Assembly (NCBI GenBank): GCA_002331045.1
Contig: DCYK01000030.1
Coordinates: 1-9,680 of the forward strand
Direction: 5' to 3'
Length of the DNA stretch: 9,680 nt
DNA from: Candidatus Saccharibacteria bacterium UBA2112
Lineage (GTDB): Bacteria; Patescibacteriota; Saccharimonadia; Saccharimonadales; Saccharimonadaceae
Of this stretch, positions 1 through 6,648 are shown piece after piece (position 1 is the first letter of the stretch; every line of letters starts with the position of its first letter). The notes under the pieces are model-generated. The model made no database searches. It saw nothing but the letters and a program-made list of their open reading frames with translations, and was not told where the DNA came from. The position numbers were made by a program, and so were the translations under genes.

Positions 1-871
1 GAAGAAAGGATTGGGGCGAGGATTTGATTCGCTGATTCCATCAGAGTTGATTGAAGAATCGTTGGATCCCACGGCTGCCCAGGATCATCAATTGAGCGAA
101 CTGCGTCAGCTCAGGCTAGACAAGATTAAGCCGGATCCGCACCAGCCAAGACGAGACTTCAATGAAGACGCACTGGAAGAAATGGCCCACTCGATCAAAG
201 AACATGGCGTCATTCAGCCAATTGTGGTGATCCCAAGGGACGGCTATTATGAGATTGTTGCTGGTGAACGTCGTTTCCGTGGAGCAAAAAAGGCTGGTCT
301 CGAAACAATTCCAGCGCTGGTTCGTTCATTTGATGACCAACGAAAGCTCGAAGTATCGCTTATTGAGAATCTGCAGCGGCGAGATCTCAATGTGCTCGAA
401 ACAGCAACGGCGTATCTAAAGTTGCGCGATCAGTTTCGCTTGTCGCTTGAAGAAATTGGTGCACGTGTTGGCGGAAAGTCTGTAAGCGCTGTTAGTAATG
501 TACTTCGATTGTTGCGCCTTCCTGGCAGTGTGAAGGCGGCAATCCGTGACGGTAAATTAACTGAAGGCCAAGCTCGGCCACTTATCAGTGCGGATCCAGA
601 TTTGATCGCACAGATTCTTCCTAAGATCATTGCGGAAGAGTGGAGCGCACGTAAGATTGAACAGTTTATTGTTGATGTAAAACGGTCGAAGGAGACGACA
701 TCAAAAGAGGTGCCCAAACAGGCGTATCATACACCTGATTCTGATAAATTGACTCAGCACCTCAAAGCACCAGTGCAGATTCGTTCAAACACTAAGGGCG
801 CGGGAACGATTACTATCCGATTCAAGAACGAGAAAGAACTGGGTCGTCTAACGAAGTTACTAGGTAAGTAG
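1..871 (+). CDS. parB: Chromosome-partitioning protein ParB (5' partial)
   Basis: ParB is the CTP-dependent DNA clamp that loads at parS sites and works with ParA in chromosome segregation. The frame is open to the left edge. Codons 2-10 read K-K-G immediately before the TTG at 11, giving KKGLGRGFDSLIP, the usual ParB N-terminus; the TTG is therefore an internal leucine and the true start lies just outside the window. Counting from that leucine as residue 1, the ParB/Srx domain spans about 35-125, with the nucleotide-binding GERRFRGAK motif at 85-93 and ENLQRRDLN at 119-127. A helix-turn-helix region (about 143-195) and a C-terminal dimerisation domain (about 245-286) follow. It ends in TAG and converges on lepB 25 bp away. 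parA usually lies just upstream and often near oriC, but neither is visible here. Confidence 0.95.
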   Translation, partial: KKGLGRGFDSLIPSELIEESLDPTAAQDHQLSELRQLRLDKIKPDPHQPRRDFNEDALEEMAHSIKEHGVIQPIVVIPRDGYYEIVAGERRFRGAKKAGLETIPALVRSFDDQRKLEVSLIENLQRRDLNVLETATAYLKLRDQFRLSLEEIGARVGGKSVSAVSNVLRLLRLPGSVKAAIRDGKLTEGQARPLISADPDLIAQILPKIIAEEWSARKIEQFIVDVKRSKETTSKEVPKQAYHTPDSDKLTQHLKAPVQIRSNTKGAGTITIRFKNEKELGRLTKLLGK

Positions 872-900
872 ATAAGCGAAGACGTATCTAGAAGCTCTAG
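869..900. repeat. Overlapping inverted repeats at the parB/lepB 3' junction
   Basis: TAGATA (869-874) can pair with TATCTA (885-890), and CTAGA (888-892) with TCTAG (896-900). The second pair shares bases 888-890 with the first, so the two hairpins exclude each other. The arms include both stop codons. Neither hairpin is GC-rich or followed by a T-run, so this is not a convincing intrinsic terminator, although it is the only candidate structure between these convergent genes. Confidence 0.3.
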
Positions 901-1499
901 AAGCCACGGATATCTGTTACGGGAAGAATACGAGCGCTGACTGGGCCAACCACGTCATAGAGTGGAACGAAGCCAAGACCATTTCGCGAATCAAAGGAAT
1001 AATTACCTTCACGGTGATCGCCTGCAACATATAGTGTTGCGTCAGGTACGACTATCTCTTTTGGAGTTCCCGCAGTTGGACTGCCTGGTTCACCATCGTT
1101 GTTGTCGTCAGGATCAAAGCCGTCAGGTTGATTATCGTTATAAACAGTAAAGTGCCCATCTTTGAGTTGCACACGCTCGCCGGGAAGACCGATCACGCGT
1201 TTAACGATGTACTCATCAGTACTACCGACAGTGTAAAGTGGGTTTTTAAAGACAATAATTTGACCGCGTTCGGGCACATATTGCTTATTTTGTAGTTGCG
1301 CCCAGGTGACAGGGAGGCGATTAACGATTAAGCGATCACCTGTCGAGAGGGTTGTCTCCATGCTCGGTCCTTCGACATTAAAGCTACGAAAAACATAGGT
1401 ATTGATAAGAATGGTGCCAATGATGACCGCAAGGACGAACAAGAATAGCCCGGCTGCATCTTTAATCCAGGGATGACGTTCGAGAAAGCTCTGCTCCAT
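897..1499 (-). CDS. lepB: Signal peptidase I
   Basis: Type I signal peptidase cleaves signal peptides from exported proteins at the outer face of the cytoplasmic membrane, using a Ser/Lys dyad. From the ATG at 1499 the product is 200 aa. One membrane helix lies at about 15-37. The catalytic serine is S46 in VEGPSM, and the general-base lysine is K100 in YIVKRVIGLPG. The conserved box near GDHREGNYSFDSRNG starts at 160. The frame stays open upstream to 1592, but the added residues resemble no family sequence and the family N-terminus fits the ATG at 1499. There is no Shine-Dalgarno before this ATG. An acidic insertion at about 121-145 (D/N/G-rich) sits in the variable region between the lysine box and the GDxR box. 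It stands divergent from the LCP gene and convergent with parB. Confidence 0.93.
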   Translation of the reverse strand: MEQSFLERHPWIKDAAGLFLFVLAVIIGTILINTYVFRSFNVEGPSMETTLSTGDRLIVNRLPVTWAQLQNKQYVPERGQIIVFKNPLYTVGSTDEYIVKRVIGLPGERVQLKDGHFTVYNDNQPDGFDPDDNNDGEPGSPTAGTPKEIVVPDATLYVAGDHREGNYSFDSRNGLGFVPLYDVVGPVSARILPVTDIRGF

Positions 1500-1506
1500 T
1501 CTATTT

Positions 1507-1526
1507 ACTATACCCGAAGCATTATA
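1507..1526 (-). promoter_or_regulatory. Candidate lepB promoter (-10 elements)
   Basis: On the minus strand TATAGT (1512-1507) ends 7 nt before the lepB ATG, and a perfect TATAAT (1526-1521) lies slightly further upstream. No good -35 is found at 16-18 bp from either. The first would give an essentially leaderless mRNA, the second a leader of about 15 nt without Shine-Dalgarno. Confidence 0.4.
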
Positions 1527-1566
1527 AATGTACCAGTAAAGTCTGGGCCTAAGCGTAAAAATTTTG

Positions 1567-1578
1567 TATAGTATATAG
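1567..1578 (+). promoter_or_regulatory. Candidate LCP gene promoter (-10 region)
   Basis: TATAGT at 1567-1572, partly repeated by TATATA at 1572-1577, is the best -10-like run before the LCP start. It would give a leader of about 25 nt with no Shine-Dalgarno. No -35 match was found. A second AT run at 1595-1602 lies almost against the ATG and could serve only a start at the GTG codon 1607. Weak evidence. Confidence 0.3.
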
Positions 1579-1603
1579 ACAGTAGCGAACAACGTATATA
1601 TTT

Positions 1604-3256
1604 ATGGTGAAAAAAACAAAAGCACTTGATGGATTTGTCCCGCGTCGGCCCGAGCGGCGTGTTGGAGGTATGGTTGGTGGTCAAAAAAAATCACAACCAA
1701 TCATGGCAGATAGCGCCGAGAGAAGGAAGGAATCGAAACCAAGAACGTCCAACTCGGTGCGGCCGGCTGGTATTAATAGGCGTGAGATCGATGAATCACT
1801 GAGCGGTATTGACGATAAAGGAAGCGAGCGATTACAGCCACGAGGCCGTCGCCATCGTATAAGACGCTTCTTTCGTAAGAAATGGGTAAAGCGAGCACTT
1901 ATCGCACTGGTTGTGCTATTGGTGGGACTGGGTATCTTCTTGGGGATTAGGGCTATTATTGCAGGTTCGAACGTCTTTCAGGGAAATGTTTTTGATGTTT
2001 TTCAGACGGTACCGCTCAAACAGGATGAGAATGGACGTAGTAATATTCTCATTGTTGGTACGTCTGAGGATGATCCAGGTCACCAAGGTGCGAGTTTAAC
2101 TGATTCGATGATGATTATGAGTATCGATCAGACGAAGAAGAACGCGTACTTAATTAGTATTCCAAGAGATCTATATGTTCAGTATGGCCGAGCGTGCAAC
2201 TCGGGTTACGAAGGAAAAATTAATGAATACTATGACTGTGTGCGAGAAGGAACAGGGGTTGCTGCAGATAGGAAGGCGCTCGCAAAAGAAGCGGCTTTTG
2301 TCGGTGATATTTTTGGGCTTGAGATGCACTATGGTGTGAACGTGAATTATACGGTGATGCGCGAGTTAGTAAAGGCAGTCGGTGGTATCACCGTTACGAT
2401 CGAGAGTCGTCATCCTGACGGTGTGCTCGATAGTAACTTTGATTGGAAATGTGGAGCAACCTATGCTGAGCGTATCAAAAACTGTCCACCTCGTGGTCAT
2501 TATATTGATTATCCAAATGGGCCAGTCAAATTAGATGCTGAACATGCACTGTATTTGGCACAAGCTCGTGGTGATCGAGCCCCCACTTATGGTTTCGAGC
2601 AGTCGAATTTTGATCGAGAAAAGAACCAGCAAAAGATTATTAAGGCGCTTCGTGAAAAGGCTGTTAGCGCTGGTGTGCTTAGTGACTTTAGTAAGGTGAA
2701 TGCAATCATTGATGCAATTGGCAATAATCTTCGTTCGACGTTCGAATTTAAAGAATTTCGAACACTCGTATCAATTGCTCAAGAAACAAAAAATGAAGAT
2801 ATTCAATCGATTAGTCTCATTGATGGCGAAACACCTGTCATGACAACAGATAGTGTTCGCGGGATTAGTGTAGTTCTGCCGACCGAGGGACTGTTTGCGT
2901 ACGGACAACTCCGCTCGTATATTGATCAGCGTCTATCTTCGAATCCGATCGTTCGCGAAGCGGCACCGATTGTGGTGTTAAATGGTTCGGGCGAGGCTGG
3001 CATTGCTGGAAAAGAGAGTGATGCGCTAGAAGCTGCGAAATATACAGTGGCGTATGCTGGTGATGCGCCACAAGGAGACTATGATCGATACACGCTCTAT
3101 AAACTAGGAGATGGTAATAAAGAAACGGCAAAGAAGCTTCAGGAGCGTTATAGCGTAAAGATTACCGAAGGCGCGCCGCCCGTTACTGTCGAACAGAACG
3201 TGAAATTCGTACTGATCATAGGTCCAAAGCCACCACAAGACACAAGCGGTTCCTGA
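1604..3256 (+). CDS. LytR-CpsA-Psr (LCP) family glycopolymer transferase
   Basis: LCP proteins transfer lipid-linked glycopolymers (teichoic acids, capsule, arabinogalactan-type) to peptidoglycan on the outer face of the membrane. The 550-aa product has a long basic cytosolic tail (1-96), one membrane helix (about 97-119), the LCP catalytic domain (about 146-350) and a LytR_C domain (about 455-540). LCP signatures are visible: LTDSMM with D167, SIPRDLY with R188 and D189, KINEYY at 205-210, VGGIT at 259-263, and LDAEHALYLAQARGD at 310-324 with R322. Four cysteines (198, 212, 283, 294) fall in the extracytoplasmic part. No Shine-Dalgarno precedes the ATG, which is followed directly by a GTG codon, so the exact start is uncertain by one codon. 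It ends in TGA. It is divergent from lepB and 20 bp from the next membrane protein gene. The acceptor polymer cannot be named. Confidence 0.92.
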   Translation: MVKKTKALDGFVPRRPERRVGGMVGGQKKSQPIMADSAERRKESKPRTSNSVRPAGINRREIDESLSGIDDKGSERLQPRGRRHRIRRFFRKKWVKRALIALVVLLVGLGIFLGIRAIIAGSNVFQGNVFDVFQTVPLKQDENGRSNILIVGTSEDDPGHQGASLTDSMMIMSIDQTKKNAYLISIPRDLYVQYGRACNSGYEGKINEYYDCVREGTGVAADRKALAKEAAFVGDIFGLEMHYGVNVNYTVMRELVKAVGGITVTIESRHPDGVLDSNFDWKCGATYAERIKNCPPRGHYIDYPNGPVKLDAEHALYLAQARGDRAPTYGFEQSNFDREKNQQKIIKALREKAVSAGVLSDFSKVNAIIDAIGNNLRSTFEFKEFRTLVSIAQETKNEDIQSISLIDGETPVMTTDSVRGISVVLPTEGLFAYGQLRSYIDQRLSSNPIVREAAPIVVLNGSGEAGIAGKESDALEAAKYTVAYAGDAPQGDYDRYTLYKLGDGNKETAKKLQERYSVKITEGAPPVTVEQNVKFVLIIGPKPPQDTSGS

Positions 3257-3258
3257 CA

Positions 3259-3267
3259 TGGTACAAT
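3259..3267 (+). promoter_or_regulatory. Extended -10 promoter for the 3277 membrane protein gene
   Basis: TGG-TACAAT is an extended -10 element (TGn then the hexamer at 3262-3267) that begins 2 nt after the LCP stop codon. The hexamer ends 9 nt before the ATG at 3277, so initiation about 7 nt downstream gives a leader of roughly 3 nt. No Shine-Dalgarno is present. The -35 region would lie within the LCP 3' end and has no clear match. Confidence 0.55.
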
Positions 3268-3276
3268 AGAGAGAGT

Positions 3277-4074
3277 ATGGAGTTTCTGCGAGTTGTAAAG
3301 AAGCGAACGGTTCTTAGCGAGTCATTGTATATATTGCTGAATATAGCTCTCGCTGGAGCGGTTTTGGCGGCGGTGTGGGCAACTGGTTCGCCTTGGCTGG
3401 GACTGGTTCTCGTTCTTTTGAGTAAATGGCGGGTGTTGGCAGTTCGTCCTCGCTACTGGTTTACGCACATCGAGGCGAATATGGTGGATATTATTGTCAG
3501 TGTTAGCGCGGTCCTCTTGATCTATCTGGCGGGTCAAGCCGAAAATCTCCAGGGTCTTGTTATGCAGACGGTTATTGCTGTGCTCTATGCTGTATGGTTG
3601 CTTATCATTAAGCCGCGGGCAAGTCGCCATTTTATTGCGATCCAAGCAGGGGTGGCTATATTTGTCGGAACAATTGCACTGAGTAGTTTATCGTATGAGT
3701 GGCCGTCAAGTTTTGTTGTTCTCGGTATGTGGCTGATTGGGTATGCTGCTGCGCGTCATGTTTTGGCCTCGTATTCCGATGAGAGTTTGCGCTTTTTGGG
3801 ACTTGTATGGGGCTTCATTGGTGCAGAGATAGGATGGATAACATACCACTGGACGATTGCTTATAATTTACCATATGCAGCTGATCTAAAGCTGCCCCAA
3901 GTCACACTGATATTTCTGGGTTTGAGTTTTGTTGCCGAGAGAATATACTACTCGTATCATCATTACGGCGCAATGCGCAGAAATGTCATTTTACTCCCAT
4001 TGCTTTTGGTGGCTGGAATCCTGGTTGTCATGCTATTTACACCGTTTAATCAGGCAGCAATTGGCGCCGCATAG
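3277..4074 (+). CDS. Polytopic membrane protein of unknown function
   Basis: I do not recognise this 265-aa protein. It is almost entirely hydrophobic, with about eight or nine likely membrane helices (approximately 16-35, 39-57, 68-86, 95-112, 117-137, 143-160, 170-190, 206-223 and 234-254). Short charged loops separate them, including WRVLAVRPRYW at 51-61 and KPRASRH at 112-118. Tyr/His-rich stretches occur late (YHW at 190-192, YYSYHHY at 224-230). The N-terminus is basic (VVKKR), suggesting a cytosolic N-terminus. No catalytic motif or transporter signature was seen. It lies 20 bp after the LCP gene and 37 bp before htrA on the same strand, with its own likely promoter, so a role in the envelope is plausible but only inferred from position. 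Confidence 0.85.
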   Translation: MEFLRVVKKRTVLSESLYILLNIALAGAVLAAVWATGSPWLGLVLVLLSKWRVLAVRPRYWFTHIEANMVDIIVSVSAVLLIYLAGQAENLQGLVMQTVIAVLYAVWLLIIKPRASRHFIAIQAGVAIFVGTIALSSLSYEWPSSFVVLGMWLIGYAAARHVLASYSDESLRFLGLVWGFIGAEIGWITYHWTIAYNLPYAADLKLPQVTLIFLGLSFVAERIYYSYHHYGAMRRNVILLPLLLVAGILVVMLFTPFNQAAIGAA

Positions 4075-4103
4075 CTGAGCTAACATAACGTAATATGGGA
4101 GGG
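4072..4103 (+). promoter_or_regulatory. htrA upstream region: palindrome, weak -10, strong ribosome binding site
   Basis: TAGCT-G-AGCTA (4072-4082) is an 11-base inverted repeat that starts at the stop codon of the preceding gene. It abuts TAACAT (4081-4086), a possible -10, with TAATAT at 4091-4096 as an alternative. GGGAGGG at 4097-4103 is a strong Shine-Dalgarno, 8 nt before the ATG at 4112, and supports that start. The promoter and any operator role of the palindrome are tentative; the ribosome binding site is clear. Confidence 0.5.
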
Positions 4104-4111
4104 AAGATGAT

Positions 4112-5293
4112 ATGAGTGAAAATGAACAAAACATGCTATCTGAGCAGACTCGTCACGAGGTCGTAAAGACACACCGATCAACCTCAATAGGAAAGTATGT
4201 CACCTTCATCTTTTTATTATTGGTTGCGTGCTTTTGTGCGGGGATTGGCGGCGGGTATGTTGCGAATAGACTGGCGCCACCGGTTTCTATTGTCGATCGA
4301 AATACTGGTGGTGATGGCAATGCAATTATTAGCAAAGAGGAAGAGGATATATCAGGGGTTGCGGCAGAAGTTGGCCCGAGTGTCGTTTCAATTACGACGA
4401 CATCACAGCGACAGTCTGTTTTTGGTGATCGTCTCGAGAAGGGAGCAGGAAGTGGAATTATCCTTACCAAGGACGGATGGGTTCTCACGAATAAGCACGT
4501 TGTTGCGGACAGCGGCAATCTATCTATCGTTGTGAGCAATGGAACGGTGTATGAAGATGTAGAAGTCATTGGGACTGATCCGCTTAATGATTTAGCGTTT
4601 CTTAAGATTAATGGTGTTGATGACCTAAAGCCTGCCCAGTTAGGGGACTCTAGCTCGGTTCGAATTGGACAAAAGGTTGTCGCGATCGGTAACTCACTTG
4701 GTGAATTCCAGAACACTGTTACCAGTGGTATTATTTCTGGTACTGGTCGGCCCATCTATGCCCAAGAAGGTAATTCAGTCGAGGCACTCACAGATCTTTT
4801 GCAAACAGATGCAGCGATTAACCCGGGAAATTCCGGTGGTCCGCTGGTGAATCTCAGTGGGCAGGTGATAGGGGTAAATACGGCGATTGCCGAGGATGCA
4901 CAAAGTATTGGTTTTTCTATTCCGATTAACTCGGCAAAAGGAATGATTAAGCATCTCAAAGAGACAGGAGAGGTGAAACGTGCATTCCTGGGTATTAACT
5001 ATGTTCCTATTAACCCCGAAATTGCCAAAGAGTATGATCTACCAGTAAAAAAAGGTGCGTATGTCTTTTCGCAGCAAGGATCGAGTGTTGTTAATGGTAG
5101 TCCGGCCGACAAGGCTGGTATTAAGCAAGGGGACATCATTACTAAAGTCGGTGACCTCACTGTTGGTGAAAAAGGTGGTGTCGCGAGTCTTGTGTCTGAA
5201 TATGCGCCTGGTCAGACGATTCAGGTAACATTTTTGCGTGATGGTAAAAAGCAAACAGTCAAAGTGACGCTTGTTGCCTATAAGCAACAGTAG
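4112..5293 (+). CDS. htrA: Membrane-anchored HtrA/DegP-type serine protease with PDZ domain
   Basis: This is an extracytoplasmic quality-control protease that degrades or remodels misfolded exported proteins. The 393-aa product has a cytosolic N-terminal segment (1-28), a signal anchor (about 29-50), a trypsin-like domain (about 80-280) and one PDZ domain (about 290-387). The catalytic triad is complete: H129 in TNKHVV, D160 in NDLAFLK and S241 in GNSGGP. The oxyanion region NPGNSGGPL and the downstream IGFSIPI are typical. A single PDZ and an N-terminal anchor match the Gram-positive HtrA layout rather than periplasmic DegP, which has two. A strong Shine-Dalgarno marks the ATG. Together with LepB and the LCP protein it forms an envelope and secretion neighbourhood. 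Its TAG stop lies 1 bp from the 3' end of the convergent prmC, with no terminator visible. Confidence 0.95.
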   Translation: MSENEQNMLSEQTRHEVVKTHRSTSIGKYVTFIFLLLVACFCAGIGGGYVANRLAPPVSIVDRNTGGDGNAIISKEEEDISGVAAEVGPSVVSITTTSQRQSVFGDRLEKGAGSGIILTKDGWVLTNKHVVADSGNLSIVVSNGTVYEDVEVIGTDPLNDLAFLKINGVDDLKPAQLGDSSSVRIGQKVVAIGNSLGEFQNTVTSGIISGTGRPIYAQEGNSVEALTDLLQTDAAINPGNSGGPLVNLSGQVIGVNTAIAEDAQSIGFSIPINSAKGMIKHLKETGEVKRAFLGINYVPINPEIAKEYDLPVKKGAYVFSQQGSSVVNGSPADKAGIKQGDIITKVGDLTVGEKGGVASLVSEYAPGQTIQVTFLRDGKKQTVKVTLVAYKQQ

Positions 5294-5294
5294 T

Positions 5295-6128
5295 TTATTT
5301 TGGCGCCGACTTAACGAAATGAGTAATAAGACCCGTCGTGGTCTGTCGTGAGAAACCATGTTGTTTCGCGAATGCAAGAATACTTGCCTGTTGGCGTTTG
5401 TCTGATTCAAGCAGTAAATGACCGCCTGGCTGGAGCAGTGAGGATGTCTGTTCGATGAGTTGGTATATAAGAGACAATCCATTGTTGTTTGCATACAGAG
5501 CTTCAGGTGGTTCTGATGTGGTTTCTGGAGAGACTTCCCAGGAGCGGTCGACATAGGGGAGGTTTGCGAGAACAATATCAATGGGTAGCGGGTAGTTACG
5601 TAGGAGGTTATTGTGCCGTATGTTTACCTTTGCACTGTAAGTAGTAGCATTCTCGCGGGCGAGGTTGAGTGCGTGGTTGCTTATATCAACGAGTGTTACC
5701 TCAAGTTCTGGCCATTCTAATTTAGCTGTAATTCCCAGGCAGCCAGTGCCTGTTCCGACATCAACCAGATGCTTCTGTATGGGTATAAGCGTGCGGTTTT
5801 GCGGTATAATACCACGCAGTGTCTCGATCATTGCCTCAGACTCTGGGCGAGGTATTAAGGCGGCTGGCGTGGTCTTGAAGCGACGTCCGTAAAATTCTTT
5901 ATGACCAATAATATAAGCGAGTGGCGTACGCTCAATACGCATCTGTAGCCGGGCATTGGCAATAGCTTCGCGCCGTTCGTCGAGTAACTCGTTGCCATGT
6001 GCATGGAGATAGGTTCGTGGTTTGCGGATGGTGTGCGAGAGGATCAGCTCGGCGTCGAGGCGCGCTGAGCTGATATCGGCTATTTTTAACTCCTTGGTCG
6101 CCAATAATAGCCACTCGTTAATGGTCAT
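5295..6128 (-). CDS. prmC: Peptide chain release factor N5-glutamine methyltransferase
   Basis: PrmC uses S-adenosylmethionine to methylate the glutamine of the GGQ motif in release factors, which raises termination efficiency. The 277-aa product has the N-terminal helical domain (about 1-75), then IPRPESE (92-98), the SAM-binding GTGTG loop (125-129), the acidic VDIS (147-150) and SEPPEAL (205-211). The usual NPPY catalytic motif reads NLPY (189-192), and the usual EIGxxQ stretch reads ESDKRQQ (241-247). I chose the ATG at 6128 because MTINEWLLLATKELK fits the family start; the ATG at 6137 and a TTG at 6143 are alternatives. It overlaps the P-loop gene by 11 nt and has no strong ribosome binding site, so translation is probably coupled. 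It is cotranscribed with its substrate gene prfA. Confidence 0.9.
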   Translation of the reverse strand: MTINEWLLLATKELKIADISSARLDAELILSHTIRKPRTYLHAHGNELLDERREAIANARLQMRIERTPLAYIIGHKEFYGRRFKTTPAALIPRPESEAMIETLRGIIPQNRTLIPIQKHLVDVGTGTGCLGITAKLEWPELEVTLVDISNHALNLARENATTYSAKVNIRHNNLLRNYPLPIDIVLANLPYVDRSWEVSPETTSEPPEALYANNNGLSLIYQLIEQTSSLLQPGGHLLLESDKRQQASILAFAKQHGFSRQTTTGLITHFVKSAPK

Positions 6129-6648
6129 GTATCTCATTTTCAATAATCTCTACAATTTCTTCTACGGATTGGCTGCAATCTATAGGTATTGCACCATTGA
6201 TTCTATACTCTTCTTGCAGTACTTTATAGCGTGAAAGTAGGAGTGACATTTCATCAGGGTGTTTACCATATAGGTTGTCGGTACGCGATTTTATACGTTC
6301 TCTCACCTGATCGTCATTATCGTATTTGAGTAGGAGTACTTTATCAAAAAGCGAGAAAGACTTTTGTATATCACTTGTGGTGCCGAAGATAATTAATGGG
6401 CCGTCAAACCTTTCTGCTAAACGTTTGGTAAGCTTGGGAATGTTTAAACACCAAATGTGTTTTTTGAGCCATATTTTGCCACCGTTTGGATTATAGTTGA
6501 CAGTTTTGTTTGTATCTATATTACGCCACTCACCAAAGCTACTATCGATATCATTCGTCTGGTACCCCTTATTATTAAAAATACGCTCAAGTGTCGATTT
6601 GCCCGATCCCGCAGCACCAACAACGAGGTATTTACGAGTATTAGGCAT
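6118..6648 (-). CDS. P-loop NTPase, adenylate/shikimate-kinase-like, substrate unknown
   Basis: The 176-aa product has a clear Walker A motif, GAAGSGKS at 11-18, preceded by the strand KYLVV. NDID at 32-35 is a likely substrate- or magnesium-binding acidic turn. LIIFG (85-89) and FDKVLLLKY (101-109) are the later core strands, and RERIKSRTDNLYGK (116-129) resembles the arginine-rich lid of small-molecule kinases. The fold is therefore kinase-like, but the substrate cannot be read from sequence. The ATG at 6648 overlaps the prfA stop in an 8-base ATGCCTAA arrangement, and the 3' end overlaps prmC. The gene is AT-richer than its neighbours: by hand count, windows 6121-6180 and 6481-6540 have 21 and 22 G+C of 60, against 30 at 7261-7320 (prfA) and 29 at 5701-5760 (prmC). 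A later acquisition is possible. Confidence 0.82.
   Translation of the reverse strand: MPNTRKYLVVGAAGSGKSTLERIFNNKGYQTNDIDSSFGEWRNIDTNKTVNYNPNGGKIWLKKHIWCLNIPKLTKRLAERFDGPLIIFGTTSDIQKSFSLFDKVLLLKYDNDDQVRERIKSRTDNLYGKHPDEMSLLLSRYKVLQEEYRINGAIPIDCSQSVEEIVEIIENEIHDH

Noticed and set aside
1500..1592. Upstream extension of the lepB frame to 1592
   Set aside because: The added 31 residues run through the divergent promoter region, and the signal peptidase family start fits the ATG at 1499.
1500..1603. Possible small RNA or tRNA in the lepB/LCP spacer
   Set aside because: The spacer is AT-rich, with no cloverleaf, no strong hairpin and no terminator; it looks like two divergent promoters only.
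4153..4755. A 200-codon open frame on the minus strand inside htrA
   Set aside because: It lies wholly within a complete HtrA protease with intact catalytic triad. Its translation is low in coherent structure and it has no ribosome binding site or promoter; it is a shadow frame.
4061..5308. TTGGCGCCG present at both ends of htrA (4061-4069 and 5300-5308)
   Set aside because: Each copy encodes ordinary C-terminal residues of the neighbouring gene, and the 6-base palindromic core is short; chance is the simplest explanation.
5360..5375. A TGTTTC-like half of a parS site near prmC
   Set aside because: Only one half resembles the parS palindrome and the second half does not match; no full parS was seen anywhere in the window.
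5039..5581. A 180-codon open frame on the minus strand across the htrA/prmC junction
   Set aside because: It overlaps two well-supported genes and its translation shows no domain or membrane pattern.
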